A stretch of 64,000 nt of DNA from an uncultured Paraprevotella sp. (GCA_910586505.1 CAJUGV010000001.1:62001-126000); one strand, 5' to 3'; counted from the first letter of the stretch, positions 1 through 9,050 are shown. The notes: generated by a model from the sequence alone, not told the origin. Made by a program: numbers and translations.

Positions 1-510
1 ATCATATTCATAATTCTCCACCAGCGGCACCCACATGGGACATGCCTCGCCGCTCACCCGGATATCGGGATAAAGTTTATTGATTTCAAGCGGATATGAA
101 CCGGATGTAATGGTTCCCGCCGTTGCAAGAATCCCGACATGGCGGCTATGTGTAATCTGCCCGATACATTCTGCGGTAGGACGAATCACACCCAACACAC
201 GCCGCAGTCCGTCCTCCATCTCCGGCAGGTCATTCTGCTGAATGGTTTTCAACGCCTTGGCAGATGCCGTGTTACAAGCCAGTATCACCAGGCGGCATCC
301 CAAATCAAAGAGTTTCTGCACTGCCTCCCGCGTAAACTCGTAGACAACTTCAAAAGAACGCGTACCGTAAGGCGCGCGGGCATTGTCGCCAAGGTACAGA
401 TAGTCGTACTGAGGCATCAGTTGTCTGATCTCATGCAGGATGGTCAGTCCGCCATAGCCGGAGTCGAACACTCCGATAGGGCCGGATGCAGCAGGCAACA
501 CAGTCTTCAC
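1..510 (-). CDS. murI: Glutamate racemase, 3' part outside window
   Basis: Converts L-glutamate to D-glutamate for peptidoglycan precursors in the cytoplasm. About 170 N-terminal residues are visible; the C-terminal third, with the second catalytic cysteine, lies beyond the left edge. Visible family marks are GVFDSGYGG at residues 13-21, with the catalytic-site Asp-Ser, and LACNTA with the first catalytic cysteine. The start is GTG at 510: an in-frame stop sits at 514-516, and the GTG overlaps the TGA of the preceding OmpH-like gene (GTGA), which suggests translational coupling. It is the last visible gene of the bamA-ompH run. Identity is firm; the start codon is fairly sure, with a further GTG at 501 as the alternative. 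Confidence 0.95.
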   Translation of the reverse strand, partial: MKTVLPAASGPIGVFDSGYGGLTILHEIRQLMPQYDYLYLGDNARAPYGTRSFEVVYEFTREAVQKLFDLGCRLVILACNTASAKALKTIQQNDLPEMEDGLRRVLGVIRPTAECIGQITHSRHVGILATAGTITSGSYPLEINKLYPDIRVSGEACPMWVPLVENYEYD

Positions 511-1049
511 GGTTCAACAGTTATCGGTAGCTGAAGTTTTTCTTTCACGGCGTTAGTCACATCATCCGCCATAGCAGGATTGATGAACGGACAGGCATTG
601 CCGTCCGTATTGATAATATAAGCATAACCGTTCTCGACTCCTACCGCACGTATGGCCTCATTAAGCAAATAAAGCATATCCGCCTGCAAATCTTTCTCAG
701 CCTGCGCAAGCAGGCTCTGTGACTCTTCCTTGAAACGGATGCTCTTGACAAGCAGGTCCTGCAGTTCATGCTGACGTTTCAAAAGGATATTCTCGGGAAA
801 ATCCTTCTGCCCTTGCAGAAACTCGGCAAATTTACGCTGAAACTCCGCTTCGCTCCGCTGCGCCTCCTGATCGTATTTGGATTTCAAGTCCGCCAGTTTC
901 TGTTGGGAAACAGCAAACTCAGGCATAGAACGAAATATGGCGTTATAACTCAGATAGCCAAACCGACCTTGGGACATCTGTGCACCGGCGGTAAAAGACA
1001 ACAGCCAAAAAGACAAAAATAAAAACCATTTACTTGTTTGCTTCATCAT
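507..1049 (-). CDS. OmpH/Skp-family periplasmic chaperone (third paralogue)
   Basis: Skp/OmpH proteins are periplasmic holdases that deliver unfolded outer-membrane proteins to the BAM complex. This 180-residue protein has a signal peptide ending near TAGAQ, then the family opening GRFGYLSYNAIFRSMPE, a charged coiled-coil middle and a C-terminal strand region (YAYIINTDGN). The frame is open up to 1157, but the extra 36 codons run into a terminator hairpin and do not look like protein, so ATG 1049 (or 1046) was chosen; both place the signal peptide at the N-terminus. It follows two other OmpH paralogues and bamA and overlaps murI by four bases. The terminator just upstream means it may be expressed less than its two sisters. 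Confidence 0.85.
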   Translation of the reverse strand: MMKQTSKWFLFLSFWLLSFTAGAQMSQGRFGYLSYNAIFRSMPEFAVSQQKLADLKSKYDQEAQRSEAEFQRKFAEFLQGQKDFPENILLKRQHELQDLLVKSIRFKEESQSLLAQAEKDLQADMLYLLNEAIRAVGVENGYAYIINTDGNACPFINPAMADDVTNAVKEKLQLPITVEP

Positions 1050-1144
1050 GAATCGGTTACGATTAAACATAGCAAAGGTATTCATTTTTGTGCTTATACA
1101 AATGGGAAACGACTGTTTTTTCCTTAAAAATATCAATGTAATAC

Positions 1145-1190
1145 GAAAAAGGCCCATCCGTAGACACCGCAGTCTTTTCGGATGAGCCTT
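1145..1190 (-). terminator. Rho-independent terminator after middle ompH gene
   Basis: Arms 1149-1160 and 1179-1190 pair over 12 positions with one G-T pair, with an 18-nt loop. On the minus strand the hairpin is followed by a T-run (1145-1150). It lies between the second and third OmpH genes and is expected to end or reduce transcription coming from bamA/ompH. Confidence 0.7.
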
Positions 1191-1218
1191 ATATTCTTAT
1201 GAACCTTTCCGCTGTGCG

Positions 1219-1716
1219 TTACTTCAGGCCCAGCTTCTGCTTGATATCCGCCGTCACATCCGTGCTCAGCGTTGTGCTGATATAAGGAATTCCGGCTGAA
1301 ACATCCATGATATAAACATAACCACCTTCCGTACCGACTTGCTTGATCACACCAAGCATCTTGTCGGAGATGGCCTGCATCTTCTGCTGGGAGGTTTCCT
1401 GCAAAGACCTCTGGTTGTCCTGATAACTCTGCTGGATACGGTTGTACAGATCCTGTAACTCAGTCTCACGACGCAGCTTCACATTGTCCAGAAGATTGCC
1501 TTTCTCCTTGTCATATTCCTCCGATTTCTTCTTCAGCTCGTCCTGCATACGCTTCAGGTCGTTCTCATACTGAGTCTGAAGTTGCTGGATTTCTGTCTGC
1601 GCAGTCGTATACTCCGGCATCAACTGAATAATAGCACTTGAATCGAAATGGCCGAACTTCTGTGCAAAGATACTCATAGGCACGAACAACAATGCCATCA
1701 AAATTACTTTCTTCAT
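1219..1716 (-). CDS. OmpH/Skp-family periplasmic chaperone (second paralogue)
   Basis: Predicted periplasmic chaperone for outer-membrane proteins, 165 residues. A signal peptide (MKKVILMALLFVPMSIFAQ) is followed by KFGHFDSSAIIQLMPEY, the strand-helix opening of the OmpH fold. A long Gln/Glu/Lys-rich coiled coil covers about residues 40-115, and the C-terminal strand region has GGYVYIMDVS. An in-frame ATG four codons upstream (1728) is less likely because it puts charged and polar residues ahead of the signal peptide. A promoter-like TACATTTG sits 38 bp upstream, so it may be transcribed both from the bamA run and from its own start. It is followed by a hairpin terminator. Confidence 0.88.
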   Translation of the reverse strand: MKKVILMALLFVPMSIFAQKFGHFDSSAIIQLMPEYTTAQTEIQQLQTQYENDLKRMQDELKKKSEEYDKEKGNLLDNVKLRRETELQDLYNRIQQSYQDNQRSLQETSQQKMQAISDKMLGVIKQVGTEGGYVYIMDVSAGIPYISTTLSTDVTADIKQKLGLK

Positions 1717-1753
1717 ATTATATCTCATTTAATATTATTGCTTCTATTGCATG

Positions 1754-1761
1754 CAAATGTA
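1754..1761 (-). promoter_or_regulatory. Bacteroidetes -7 element for second ompH gene
   Basis: Minus-strand TACATTTG matches the Bacteroidetes -7 consensus TAnnTTTG. It sits in the 51-bp gap just after the stop of the first OmpH gene. No clear TTTG is seen at the -33 position, so the call rests on the -7 box and the spacing to the start codon. Confidence 0.45.
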
Positions 1762-1767
1762 CGAATG

Positions 1768-2283
1768 TTAGTTGGAATATCCTAATTTCGCCAATATTTC
1801 ATTACTTATATCTATCTTCGGCGAGGCGAAGATAATACCGGTATCAGACGCACGGTCGAGCACCAACGAGTATCCTTTACTGTCAGAGATATCCTTTACA
1901 GCATTATAGATCTCATCCTGAATAGGCGCCATCAGACTTTCACGTTTTTTGAACAACTCACCCTCAGGACCGAAATATTTCTTCTTCAACTCGGCAGCCT
2001 CTTTCTCTTTGCTCACGATTTCCTCCTCTTTCTTAGTCTTCTGCTCAGCGCTCAGGAACACAGCTTCACTCTGATAATTCTTATATAAAATCTGTGCCTC
2101 CTCTGTCAATGCATCGACCTCGGCCTGCCATTTCTTCGAGACCTGATTCAACTGTTCACCGGCCCGCTCATAAGCCGGAATATTCTTCAAAATATACTCC
2201 ATATCAACCAGCGCAAACTTCTGCGCCATGGATTGTGCGCCCATAACCATGAGCAGACACAAAATAGTGAATAGCTTTTTCAT
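1768..2283 (-). CDS. OmpH/Skp-family periplasmic chaperone (first paralogue)
   Basis: Periplasmic holdase for outer-membrane proteins, 171 residues. It has a signal peptide (MKKLFTILCLLMVMGAQSMAQ), the family opening KFALVDMEYILKNIPAYE, a Lys/Glu-rich coiled-coil region (about residues 50-125) that would form the tentacles of the trimeric jellyfish fold, and a C-terminal core strand (YSLVLDRASD). It begins 18 bp after bamA, the same bamA-skp order as in many Gram-negative bacteria, which supports a role in BAM delivery. It is the paralogue most like canonical Bacteroides OmpH. Confidence 0.92.
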   Translation of the reverse strand: MKKLFTILCLLMVMGAQSMAQKFALVDMEYILKNIPAYERAGEQLNQVSKKWQAEVDALTEEAQILYKNYQSEAVFLSAEQKTKKEEEIVSKEKEAAELKKKYFGPEGELFKKRESLMAPIQDEIYNAVKDISDSKGYSLVLDRASDTGIIFASPKIDISNEILAKLGYSN

Positions 2284-2301
2284 TTTTCTTCTGTTTTAAA
2301 A

Positions 2302-4935
2302 TTAGAACTCCTGTCCCAAAATAAAATGGAACTGGCTTCCTCCATATTGTTTCGTTCCGAACACATCGTCAAAGCCATAGGCCCAGTCGATACCCAGCAA
2401 GCCCACCATCGGAAGGAATATACGCACTCCGACACCCGCAGAACGCTTCATATCGAAAGGATTAAAATCCTTGACATTCGTCCAGGCATTACCAGCCTCC
2501 ACAAATGTAAGCGCATATATATTAGTGGATCCCTGCAACATAAGCGGATAACGCAATTCAAGCGTAAAACGGTCATATGCATAACCGGTATATCCGTTAG
2601 GGGTGAGAGAACCGTTGTCATACCCTCGCAAACCGATAGTCTCGGTCGCATACGTAGTAGAATAGCCCGACATTCCGTCACCTCCTACATAGTAGGTCTC
2701 AAAAGGCGACTTCTTATATTTGTCATAAGCCCCCAGCAAACCGAACTCCACGCGCGTCATCAACACCGGACACTTCACTGCGCTGCTCAACGCCGTATAA
2801 GTGCGGAGTTTAAACTTCCACTTGTGATATTCAATCCATTTATACTTGTCCTGCATCTCACGCTGATAATTCGAACTCTGGTAATTGTTCGCCAGATTCT
2901 TATAATCCTTTCCGTCAAGCAGGGAATAAGGCGGCGTCAGGCCCACCGACAGCATAAATTCCGAACCGCGACGCGGATAAATCGGATTATCCGTAGAGTT
3001 TCGGGACAAGGAAAGGTTTAATGCGATGTTATTGCACGTACCGTCTGAAATCAGGAAATAATTCCAATCCTTCAGGATATAACGCTGATAAGAGAGATCG
3101 GCCGACAGTTGGAAATAATCATCCGGCCAGCGCAAGCGTTTACCCCATCCCAATGAAACCCCGAACAACTTCACATAAGAATCCGGGTCAAGGAAGTTTT
3201 CATAATAATTGGAACCGCTCGAACCATAACCGTACAGATAATTATAATAGCTATTATAGTAAGAAGAGTTATAATAGTTGTCACTCACGTCCGTCTGTTT
3301 AGAGAAGAATGCCGAAAAAGACAAAGAGTTCGGCCGCTTGCCGCCAAACCACGGATTGATATAGTTGATACTGTACGATTGGTAATATTGTCCGTTGGTC
3401 TGACCGCTGATACTGAATGTCTCACCGTTGCCCTGAGGCAAGATTCCCCGCCGGAGTCCTCCCTTGGTAAACAAATTGGCCAGACAGAAGTTAGAGAATT
3501 TCAAGCCGATCTTACCGATCACCCCAGTCTGTCCGTACCCTAAAGAGAACTCCACCTGATCGTTAGACTTCGACTCCAAACCCCAGTTGATATCGACAGT
3601 TCCGTCGGTAGGAGAAGGAGTCACCTTCGGATCTATCTTCTCAGGATCGAAGTGTCCCATCGAAGCGATCTCACGATACGAACGTTCCAAAGCTTCCTTA
3701 CTGAACAAATCACCCGGTTTCGTACGCAACTCGCGCCGCACCACACTTTCATACACCCGGTCGTTTCCACTGACACCTATATGACGGATGGTAGCCTGCG
3801 GTCCTTCCGTAATCCGCAATTCCAGATCTATCGAATCCCCGTCTATATTTACTTCCACCGGATCCAAATTATAGAATACATATCCGTTATTATAATAAAG
3901 GTTACCTACGGCATCTTCATCACTCGCTGTGCGCTCTTCCAACTTAGTCTGATTATATACATCACCCTTTTTCATGCGAAGCAAGAAGTCCAGCTTGTCT
4001 GTAGAATAAATAGTATTCCCCACCCATTCAATATTACGGAGATAATACTTCTGCCCTTCCTCTACCTTTACATACACATCCACTGTTTTCTCGTTATGCG
4101 GTGTCACACTGTCCACCACTATCACAGCGTCGCGATATCCGAGTTCATTGTACTTTTTGATCAGGTTCTCCTTATCTGCCTTATACTTTTCTTCTATATA
4201 CTTCTTTGTACGGAACCAACTTCCGGGACGCCCCTTTTCATTGGTTTTCTTGAAAACTCCGGGAATAAACATAGAACCTTTTATCTTCTTCGTACTCAAT
4301 GCATGGTTGCCCTCAATCGTAATGGAATGTATCTTCACCTTTTCCTTTTTATCAATACGGATATCCACGATAGTCTTGTCCGGCGCAGCCACATCATCCC
4401 TCTGCACAATCTCAACCTCCGCATTCTTGTATCCCTTTTCATCATAATACTTCTTTATCAGGAATTTCGCGCGGTCCACCATATTAGGCGTAAGTTGATT
4501 GTCTTTTAACAGTCCGATTCTGTTTTCCAGGTCCTCACGTTCGCTTTTCTTCACTCCGCTATAATTAATCTGCGACACACGCGGACGCTGAGTCAGCTTA
4601 ATTGTCAGAAAGACCTTGTCGCCCACCACACTGTCTGCCTCTATCGAAACATTAGAAAACAAGCCGTTACGCCAGAAACGCTTAACGGCATCGGTTATAT
4701 CCTCTCCGGGAATATCCACTTTTTGTCCTACGGTAAGTCCGGACAGACCAATCAGCATGTAGTCATCGTAGTTCTTTGCACCTTCCACAGAAATGCCACC
4801 TATAACATAGGTACGGGGCATTCGGGTATATTCCACTGAAGGTTTCTCCTGTTTCGTAATCGTCTGAGCCTGCACGGCCGTAAATCCCGCGCTTATTATT
4901 AATAATGTAAGGAAGATACTTTTTATTATTTTCAT
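2302..4935 (-). CDS. bamA: Outer-membrane protein assembly factor BamA
   Basis: Core of the BAM complex, folding and inserting beta-barrel proteins into the outer membrane. The 877 residues comprise a signal peptide (cut near VQAQ), a series of POTRA repeats over roughly residues 45-470 (for example VGGISVEGAKNYDDYML and IRHIGVSGNDRVYESVV), then a 16-strand barrel ending in phenylalanine (ILGQEF), as expected of a BAM substrate. The barrel contains GLRGYDNGSLTPNGYTGYA, which includes the VRGY-like motif of the Omp85 lid loop. Odd feature: a Tyr/Asn/Ser-rich insert at about residues 549-580. It sits between uppS (12 bp upstream) and the ompH genes. Confidence 0.97.
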   Translation of the reverse strand: MKIIKSIFLTLLIISAGFTAVQAQTITKQEKPSVEYTRMPRTYVIGGISVEGAKNYDDYMLIGLSGLTVGQKVDIPGEDITDAVKRFWRNGLFSNVSIEADSVVGDKVFLTIKLTQRPRVSQINYSGVKKSEREDLENRIGLLKDNQLTPNMVDRAKFLIKKYYDEKGYKNAEVEIVQRDDVAAPDKTIVDIRIDKKEKVKIHSITIEGNHALSTKKIKGSMFIPGVFKKTNEKGRPGSWFRTKKYIEEKYKADKENLIKKYNELGYRDAVIVVDSVTPHNEKTVDVYVKVEEGQKYYLRNIEWVGNTIYSTDKLDFLLRMKKGDVYNQTKLEERTASDEDAVGNLYYNNGYVFYNLDPVEVNIDGDSIDLELRITEGPQATIRHIGVSGNDRVYESVVRRELRTKPGDLFSKEALERSYREIASMGHFDPEKIDPKVTPSPTDGTVDINWGLESKSNDQVEFSLGYGQTGVIGKIGLKFSNFCLANLFTKGGLRRGILPQGNGETFSISGQTNGQYYQSYSINYINPWFGGKRPNSLSFSAFFSKQTDVSDNYYNSSYYNSYYNYLYGYGSSGSNYYENFLDPDSYVKLFGVSLGWGKRLRWPDDYFQLSADLSYQRYILKDWNYFLISDGTCNNIALNLSLSRNSTDNPIYPRRGSEFMLSVGLTPPYSLLDGKDYKNLANNYQSSNYQREMQDKYKWIEYHKWKFKLRTYTALSSAVKCPVLMTRVEFGLLGAYDKYKKSPFETYYVGGDGMSGYSTTYATETIGLRGYDNGSLTPNGYTGYAYDRFTLELRYPLMLQGSTNIYALTFVEAGNAWTNVKDFNPFDMKRSAGVGVRIFLPMVGLLGIDWAYGFDDVFGTKQYGGSQFHFILGQEF

Positions 4936-4946
4936 ACTTTGGGTGC

Positions 4947-5687
4947 TTATTTTATAGCCACTTGCTCACTGGTCTTGCCAAACCGACGTTCCCGCGACTG
5001 GTAAACTGCAATTGCCTTACGTAATTCATTCTCGTTGAAATCAGGCCAATAGGTATCACAGAAATAGAATTCCGTATAGGCGCACTGCCACAGCAGATAG
5101 TTGCTGATGCGATATTCCCCTCCCGTGCGGATCAACAAATCCGGATCGGGCATGAAGTTCGTTGCCAAATGTCGACCGATCATTTCTTCCGATATCTGCG
5201 ACGGTTCCAAGGTTCCGTCTTTTATATCCCCGGCAATCTGCCGCATAGCCTCTGTCAATTCCCATCTGGAAGAATAGCTCAACGCTATAGTCATTGTCAT
5301 CGCATCATTGGCCGCCGTACGTCGCACACATTCATCCAACCGTGTCCGTACAGCCTCCGGAATACGCGACATTTCGCCAATCACACGAAAACGGACATTA
5401 TTTTTCATGAAAATCTCCTCTTCAAGATGATCAAGAATCAGCCCCATCAATGCCGTAATTTCCGCTAACGGCCGATTCCAGTTCTCTGTAGAAAATGTAT
5501 ATAAAGTCAGATACTTGACTCCCAACCGAACAGCTTCTTCCGTGACTTTCTTCACCGTTTCCACTCCTTCCTGGTGTCCGGCCGTGCGCGGTAACCCTTT
5601 AGCTTTTGCCCAACGCCCATTGCCATCCATGATGATCGCCACATGGTCAGGAATCCGCATTGCGTCTGTTTCGTTGTTAAAAGACAT
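4947..5687 (-). CDS. uppS: Isoprenyl transferase (undecaprenyl diphosphate synthase)
   Basis: Makes the C55 undecaprenyl diphosphate carrier used for peptidoglycan and surface glycans, by cis-condensation of isopentenyl diphosphate. The 246 residues hold the full cis-prenyltransferase set: MDGNGRWA at 20-27 with catalytic Asp21, the conserved Arg and His in RTAGH, FSTENW, and the C-terminal LIRTGGEYRISNYLLWQ motif that binds substrate and magnesium. The start at 5687 overlaps the upstream DUF6089 gene by 11 bp; a second ATG ten codons in would also keep the whole domain. It is cotranscribed with bamA. Confidence 0.96.
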   Translation of the reverse strand: MSFNNETDAMRIPDHVAIIMDGNGRWAKAKGLPRTAGHQEGVETVKKVTEEAVRLGVKYLTLYTFSTENWNRPLAEITALMGLILDHLEEEIFMKNNVRFRVIGEMSRIPEAVRTRLDECVRRTAANDAMTMTIALSYSSRWELTEAMRQIAGDIKDGTLEPSQISEEMIGRHLATNFMPDPDLLIRTGGEYRISNYLLWQCAYTEFYFCDTYWPDFNENELRKAIAVYQSRERRFGKTSEQVAIK

Positions 5688-6408
5688 ATTTTATATTATT
5701 ACAATTTACACATTTTGGAAACATATCGTAAGTGACCGACAACATCGTAAACGAATAGCAATCCTTGTTCTTAAAACCACCGCTCTTCACCCCATACGGA
5801 TCTTGGAGTATAACTCCGTTTATATCGGAAACATCCAATCTGTCAGTCGTTGTAAAACGCACGCTCCACTCTAATCCTACGTTCAGCCGCGGTCGCAGCT
5901 TAAACTTAACCCCGACGCCCACCGGTATATTAAATCCCATATCGGCCTTTACCGGCTTCGGCGCCAATGTCACCCCTGCACCTATCAGCATATACGGGGT
6001 CACGCGGCTGAAACCTTCGTAACCGTGCCCCGCACCATAGCCCCAGAAGTTAAACTCAAACTGGGCTCCAAGGTCTATCACATTTCGTTTAAACCGGGCA
6101 CTTCCGGGCCGGCCGCCCTCCACATCACCGCTTCCGGCATCCACCGGAAAGAATATATTCCCCGTATCACCGGATATACGTCCCAACGCCAAATTTCCTT
6201 TGATCGCCATGCGAGGATTGAAAATGTAACGCGCAACCACACTTCCCATAGCCCCCAAATGAGCGAACGGCTTGCTGTTGGCATCGCCTAAGTAGAAACT
6301 TCCACCGACACCGCTGCCCAACTCCATCCGGTAAATCTCGTCCTGTGCCCGACCGTCCCACGGGAGACAGCACCACAAAACAAGCAATATTACCGGAACT
6401 CTCTTCAT
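5677..6408 (-). CDS. DUF6089-family outer-membrane beta-barrel protein
   Basis: Function unknown. The 243 residues have a signal peptide cut near DGRAQ, followed by alternating strands with glycine turns (MELGSGVGGSFYLGDANS, GAMGSVVARYIFNPRMAIKG, PYMLIGAGVTLAPKP), the pattern of a small OmpA/OmpW-like barrel; Bacteroidetes homologues are grouped as DUF6089. The last strand contains a cysteine pair (CVNC) close to the end. It lies between the DUF6242 lipoprotein and uppS and overlaps uppS by 11 bp, so it is probably expressed with the bamA run and may have an envelope role. The family name is recalled, not searched. Confidence 0.75.
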   Translation of the reverse strand: MKRVPVILLVLWCCLPWDGRAQDEIYRMELGSGVGGSFYLGDANSKPFAHLGAMGSVVARYIFNPRMAIKGNLALGRISGDTGNIFFPVDAGSGDVEGGRPGSARFKRNVIDLGAQFEFNFWGYGAGHGYEGFSRVTPYMLIGAGVTLAPKPVKADMGFNIPVGVGVKFKLRPRLNVGLEWSVRFTTTDRLDVSDINGVILQDPYGVKSGGFKNKDCYSFTMLSVTYDMFPKCVNCNNIKYVF

Positions 6409-6441
6409 TTTGACACTATTCTTGATACAATCTTACAGAAA

Positions 6442-7815
6442 TCAGCGAATGCCAAATCCCAGCCTATTCAGCCGCCCCTGCCAGATTTGTTTCTCGGTCA
6501 CTATCCACAAGCGATATTCATTGTCCACGGCAGCAGACATCGCGACATCCTGTCCTTTAAGTTCACCAGGCAAGACATAGACCTCATCTGTTTTCCATGT
6601 TATACCGTTGTCATGGCTCACATATAGGTTGTCAAACGCCTGATAAATCGTTCCGCCAAGCGAGGCACGTCCCAAAGCCAACAACACATCATCGTATCGG
6701 ACGATATTCAGAGAATGCAGACGGGGGCAAGCATAACGGTTATCCGGAGACACATTGAAACACGTCCACCGGGCCATCTCCTGCTCTGCCGTCATACTAT
6801 GGCTCCATACCATAGCAGCCTTATCCGACGGATACATATCAACATTGCGGTTTCCAACCAGCAAAATCCGGTTCAGTCCATTTTCCTGCGTATAAGACAC
6901 TGCTGAAAAGTCCCGCATAGGTAATAACGCGGAAACATCATCCAAATCTTCTTCTTCCCAAACAAGTCCGTCGACCGAACGCCACATACGACCATCTGAG
7001 AGGGCATAAAGACTTATTCTATCGGCAGCCAGCAAATGTACATCACGTCCTGTAGCCACGGTATCCCATGCTTTCCCGTCTTCGGAACGTATCAACATAC
7101 CATCCGCTCCGCTCATATACAAATGCCCTTTAAACTCTGTCAAAGTGGTCACATCAGCCTTTTCAAGTCCTGTTACGGGTTGCTCAACCCAATTATCTCC
7201 CCCCGGAAGATCGGCCGTAAACAAACGCGTATTGCCGTTTATCCTGGCATACAGCCACAGACAACCGTTCCATATCCTTGTTTTCAACGTATCGGCATCC
7301 GACCACATCACAGGATCAGTCACTTTCTTCCACGTAAATACGTCCCCGTCCTGCCGATGGACGTTCACTTGTAAAGCATAATCCCGACTTGCTGTATAGT
7401 CCGGCGAATAAACACGGAATATCAAAGGTGTAGTGAAGTCTATCGAATCTGAAGCCGAATAAGTCCTCCATGCGTCGTCGCCATCACCCGGTTTCCTATA
7501 AACCACAGTTCCGGATGCCTCTACGGAAGCCAATACTGCATTTACCTTGCTATTTATGGGAAGCGAATCTTTGTTCGCAATCGTACCGTCCAACTGATTT
7601 ACTGTCATAGGAAAATAGGAGGCACTATATGATATCATATAGGACGTATCTCTGCCAGCCGTATTTACCGTCGTTATCATCCTTTTTACATTTCCCAATG
7701 TAAAACTGCTGATATAACAATCAGAACTCAACACTACCTCGTCATCATCCTTACAGGAGCACACCAAAAGCACGGAAAGCACCGTAAAAGACCATAACAG
7801 TATGGATTTTCTCAT
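6442..7815 (-). CDS. DUF6242-type lipoprotein
   Basis: Function unknown. The 457 residues begin with a lipoprotein signal peptide (VCSC, lipid-bearing Cys21, then an acidic KDDD stretch typical of surface-exposed Bacteroides lipoproteins). An N-terminal beta-sandwich-like region (to about residue 150) is followed by a region with repeated kelch/sialidase-like pieces such as YMSGADGMLIRSEDGKAW and DNLYVSHDNGITWKTDE (Asp-box-like SxDxGxTW), suggesting a beta-propeller. The family assignment is from memory. It has its own -7 promoter element upstream and lies ahead of the DUF6089-uppS-bamA run. Confidence 0.72.
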   Translation of the reverse strand: MRKSILLWSFTVLSVLLVCSCKDDDEVVLSSDCYISSFTLGNVKRMITTVNTAGRDTSYMISYSASYFPMTVNQLDGTIANKDSLPINSKVNAVLASVEASGTVVYRKPGDGDDAWRTYSASDSIDFTTPLIFRVYSPDYTASRDYALQVNVHRQDGDVFTWKKVTDPVMWSDADTLKTRIWNGCLWLYARINGNTRLFTADLPGGDNWVEQPVTGLEKADVTTLTEFKGHLYMSGADGMLIRSEDGKAWDTVATGRDVHLLAADRISLYALSDGRMWRSVDGLVWEEEDLDDVSALLPMRDFSAVSYTQENGLNRILLVGNRNVDMYPSDKAAMVWSHSMTAEQEMARWTCFNVSPDNRYACPRLHSLNIVRYDDVLLALGRASLGGTIYQAFDNLYVSHDNGITWKTDEVYVLPGELKGQDVAMSAAVDNEYRLWIVTEKQIWQGRLNRLGFGIR

Positions 7816-7848
7816 ACACCAATCAATTCTATATTATTTATCAAGGTA

Positions 7849-7856
7849 CAAAAGTA
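7849..7856 (-). promoter_or_regulatory. Bacteroidetes -7 element upstream of DUF6242/bamA run
   Basis: Minus-strand TACTTTTG matches TAnnTTTG; a TTTC stands about 20 nt upstream in place of the -33 TTTG. It lies in the 128-bp gap between ribD and the DUF6242 gene, leaving a leader of roughly 30 nt. It could drive the whole run down to murI. Confidence 0.5.
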
Positions 7857-7943
7857 CGCACAATTTTTACTTCTACGAAACATCGAGCGTTGAATTATGT
7901 AAAATTTCGATAAATCGGAGTTATTTTCCCACAATCGGTTCCG

Positions 7944-9020
7944 TCACATCGGCTGACAGCAACCGTCTGGAAAAATCCGGACCAATAAATTCCCATCTAC
8001 CGTGATTGTTTTCATAAGACCGTGCGGCCATGCAGGCGAAGGTACGCCAGCCTTCAGACAAACGGAAGACTGCTCTATCCGCACTTCGTCCCATAATCCT
8101 GCCTGAATAAAGCTTTCAAGTAATCGACATCCGCCCTCAACCAACAGGGATTGTACCGACAATTTATGCAAATCTTCCATCAACTGCGGCAAAACATCCC
8201 GATTAAAGTCCAAACGGACACATGTCACTCCGTTTTGCCCCTCATATGCCGGCGAAGCAGCCGTTACGTCCAGATAGACACGTGTGTTCGCCGTGCCGTC
8301 AAAAAGTTTCAGACTTTTCGGCAACATGCCCGTACGATCCAATACCAGCCTCACGGGATGCTTCCCCGGCCATTTCCGCAAGATCAGCGACGGATCATCC
8401 GACAAAGCCGTACGGCGCCCCACCATTATAGCCTGATGATGCGCCCGACAGCGATGCACCAGCATCTGTGTATAAGGTGTAGAAAAAACATAAGGCTTTT
8501 CATTGATGTAATCCATGCGCACGGTATCCATAAATCCATCGGCAGACTCCGCCCATTTCAAAGTAATAAAAGGACGACTATGCGTATGAAAAGTCATAAA
8601 TCTCCTGTTCAGCGCCAGACATGCATCCTCAAGAACTCCCACCTTCACATCGATTCCCGCATCACGCAATTTACGGATTCCCCGCCCGGCCACCTTTGCA
8701 AACGGGTCCTCACAGCCTATCACAACACGGGGAATACCCTTTTCTATGATCATATCCGCACAAGGCGGGGTCTTTCCATAATGCGAACAAGGCTCAAGAC
8801 TTACATAAATCGTGCTTTCTTTCAACAGTTCCGGACATCTCACGGAACGCACTGCATTCACCTCCGCATGAGGCCCCCCACAACATTGATGGTATCCTTC
8901 TCCGATAATCCGCCCTTTGTGGACGATCACCGCACCCACCATCGGGTTGGGTGCAGCTTCACATACCCCATTGCGTGCCAATTGTATACAACGTGACATG
9001 TATTTTTCATCTATAGTCAT
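7944..9020 (-). CDS. ribD: Bifunctional riboflavin deaminase/reductase RibD
   Basis: Carries out the second and third steps of riboflavin synthesis: deamination of the pyrimidine intermediate and reduction of its ribose side chain. The 358 residues have an N-terminal cytidine-deaminase-like domain with the zinc site His51-Ala-Glu53, Cys78 and Cys87 (GGPHAEVNAV; EPCSHYGKTPPC). A C-terminal dihydrofolate-reductase-like domain runs from about residue 150 (ITLKWAESADGF, MVGRRTALSDDPSL, SLLVEGG). Length is normal. It is divergent from prmC with a 51-bp gap. No FMN riboswitch is visible in the short leader. Confidence 0.96.
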   Translation of the reverse strand: MTIDEKYMSRCIQLARNGVCEAAPNPMVGAVIVHKGRIIGEGYHQCCGGPHAEVNAVRSVRCPELLKESTIYVSLEPCSHYGKTPPCADMIIEKGIPRVVIGCEDPFAKVAGRGIRKLRDAGIDVKVGVLEDACLALNRRFMTFHTHSRPFITLKWAESADGFMDTVRMDYINEKPYVFSTPYTQMLVHRCRAHHQAIMVGRRTALSDDPSLILRKWPGKHPVRLVLDRTGMLPKSLKLFDGTANTRVYLDVTAASPAYEGQNGVTCVRLDFNRDVLPQLMEDLHKLSVQSLLVEGGCRLLESFIQAGLWDEVRIEQSSVCLKAGVPSPAWPHGLMKTITVDGNLLVRIFPDGCCQPM

Positions 9021-9042
9021 ATTCCAAACCGATAAAATTGTC

Positions 9043-9050
9043 TACTTTTG
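9043..9050 (+). promoter_or_regulatory. Bacteroidetes -7 element for prmC
   Basis: TACTTTTG matches TAnnTTTG, 21 bp before the chosen prmC ATG at 9072. The upstream in-frame ATG (9048) lies inside this element, so the later start is preferred. No clear -33 TTTG is seen. Confidence 0.5.

Noticed and set aside
8940..9047. FMN riboswitch before ribD
   Set aside because: The gap between ribD and prmC is about 50 bp, too short for an RFN element, and no conserved stems are present.
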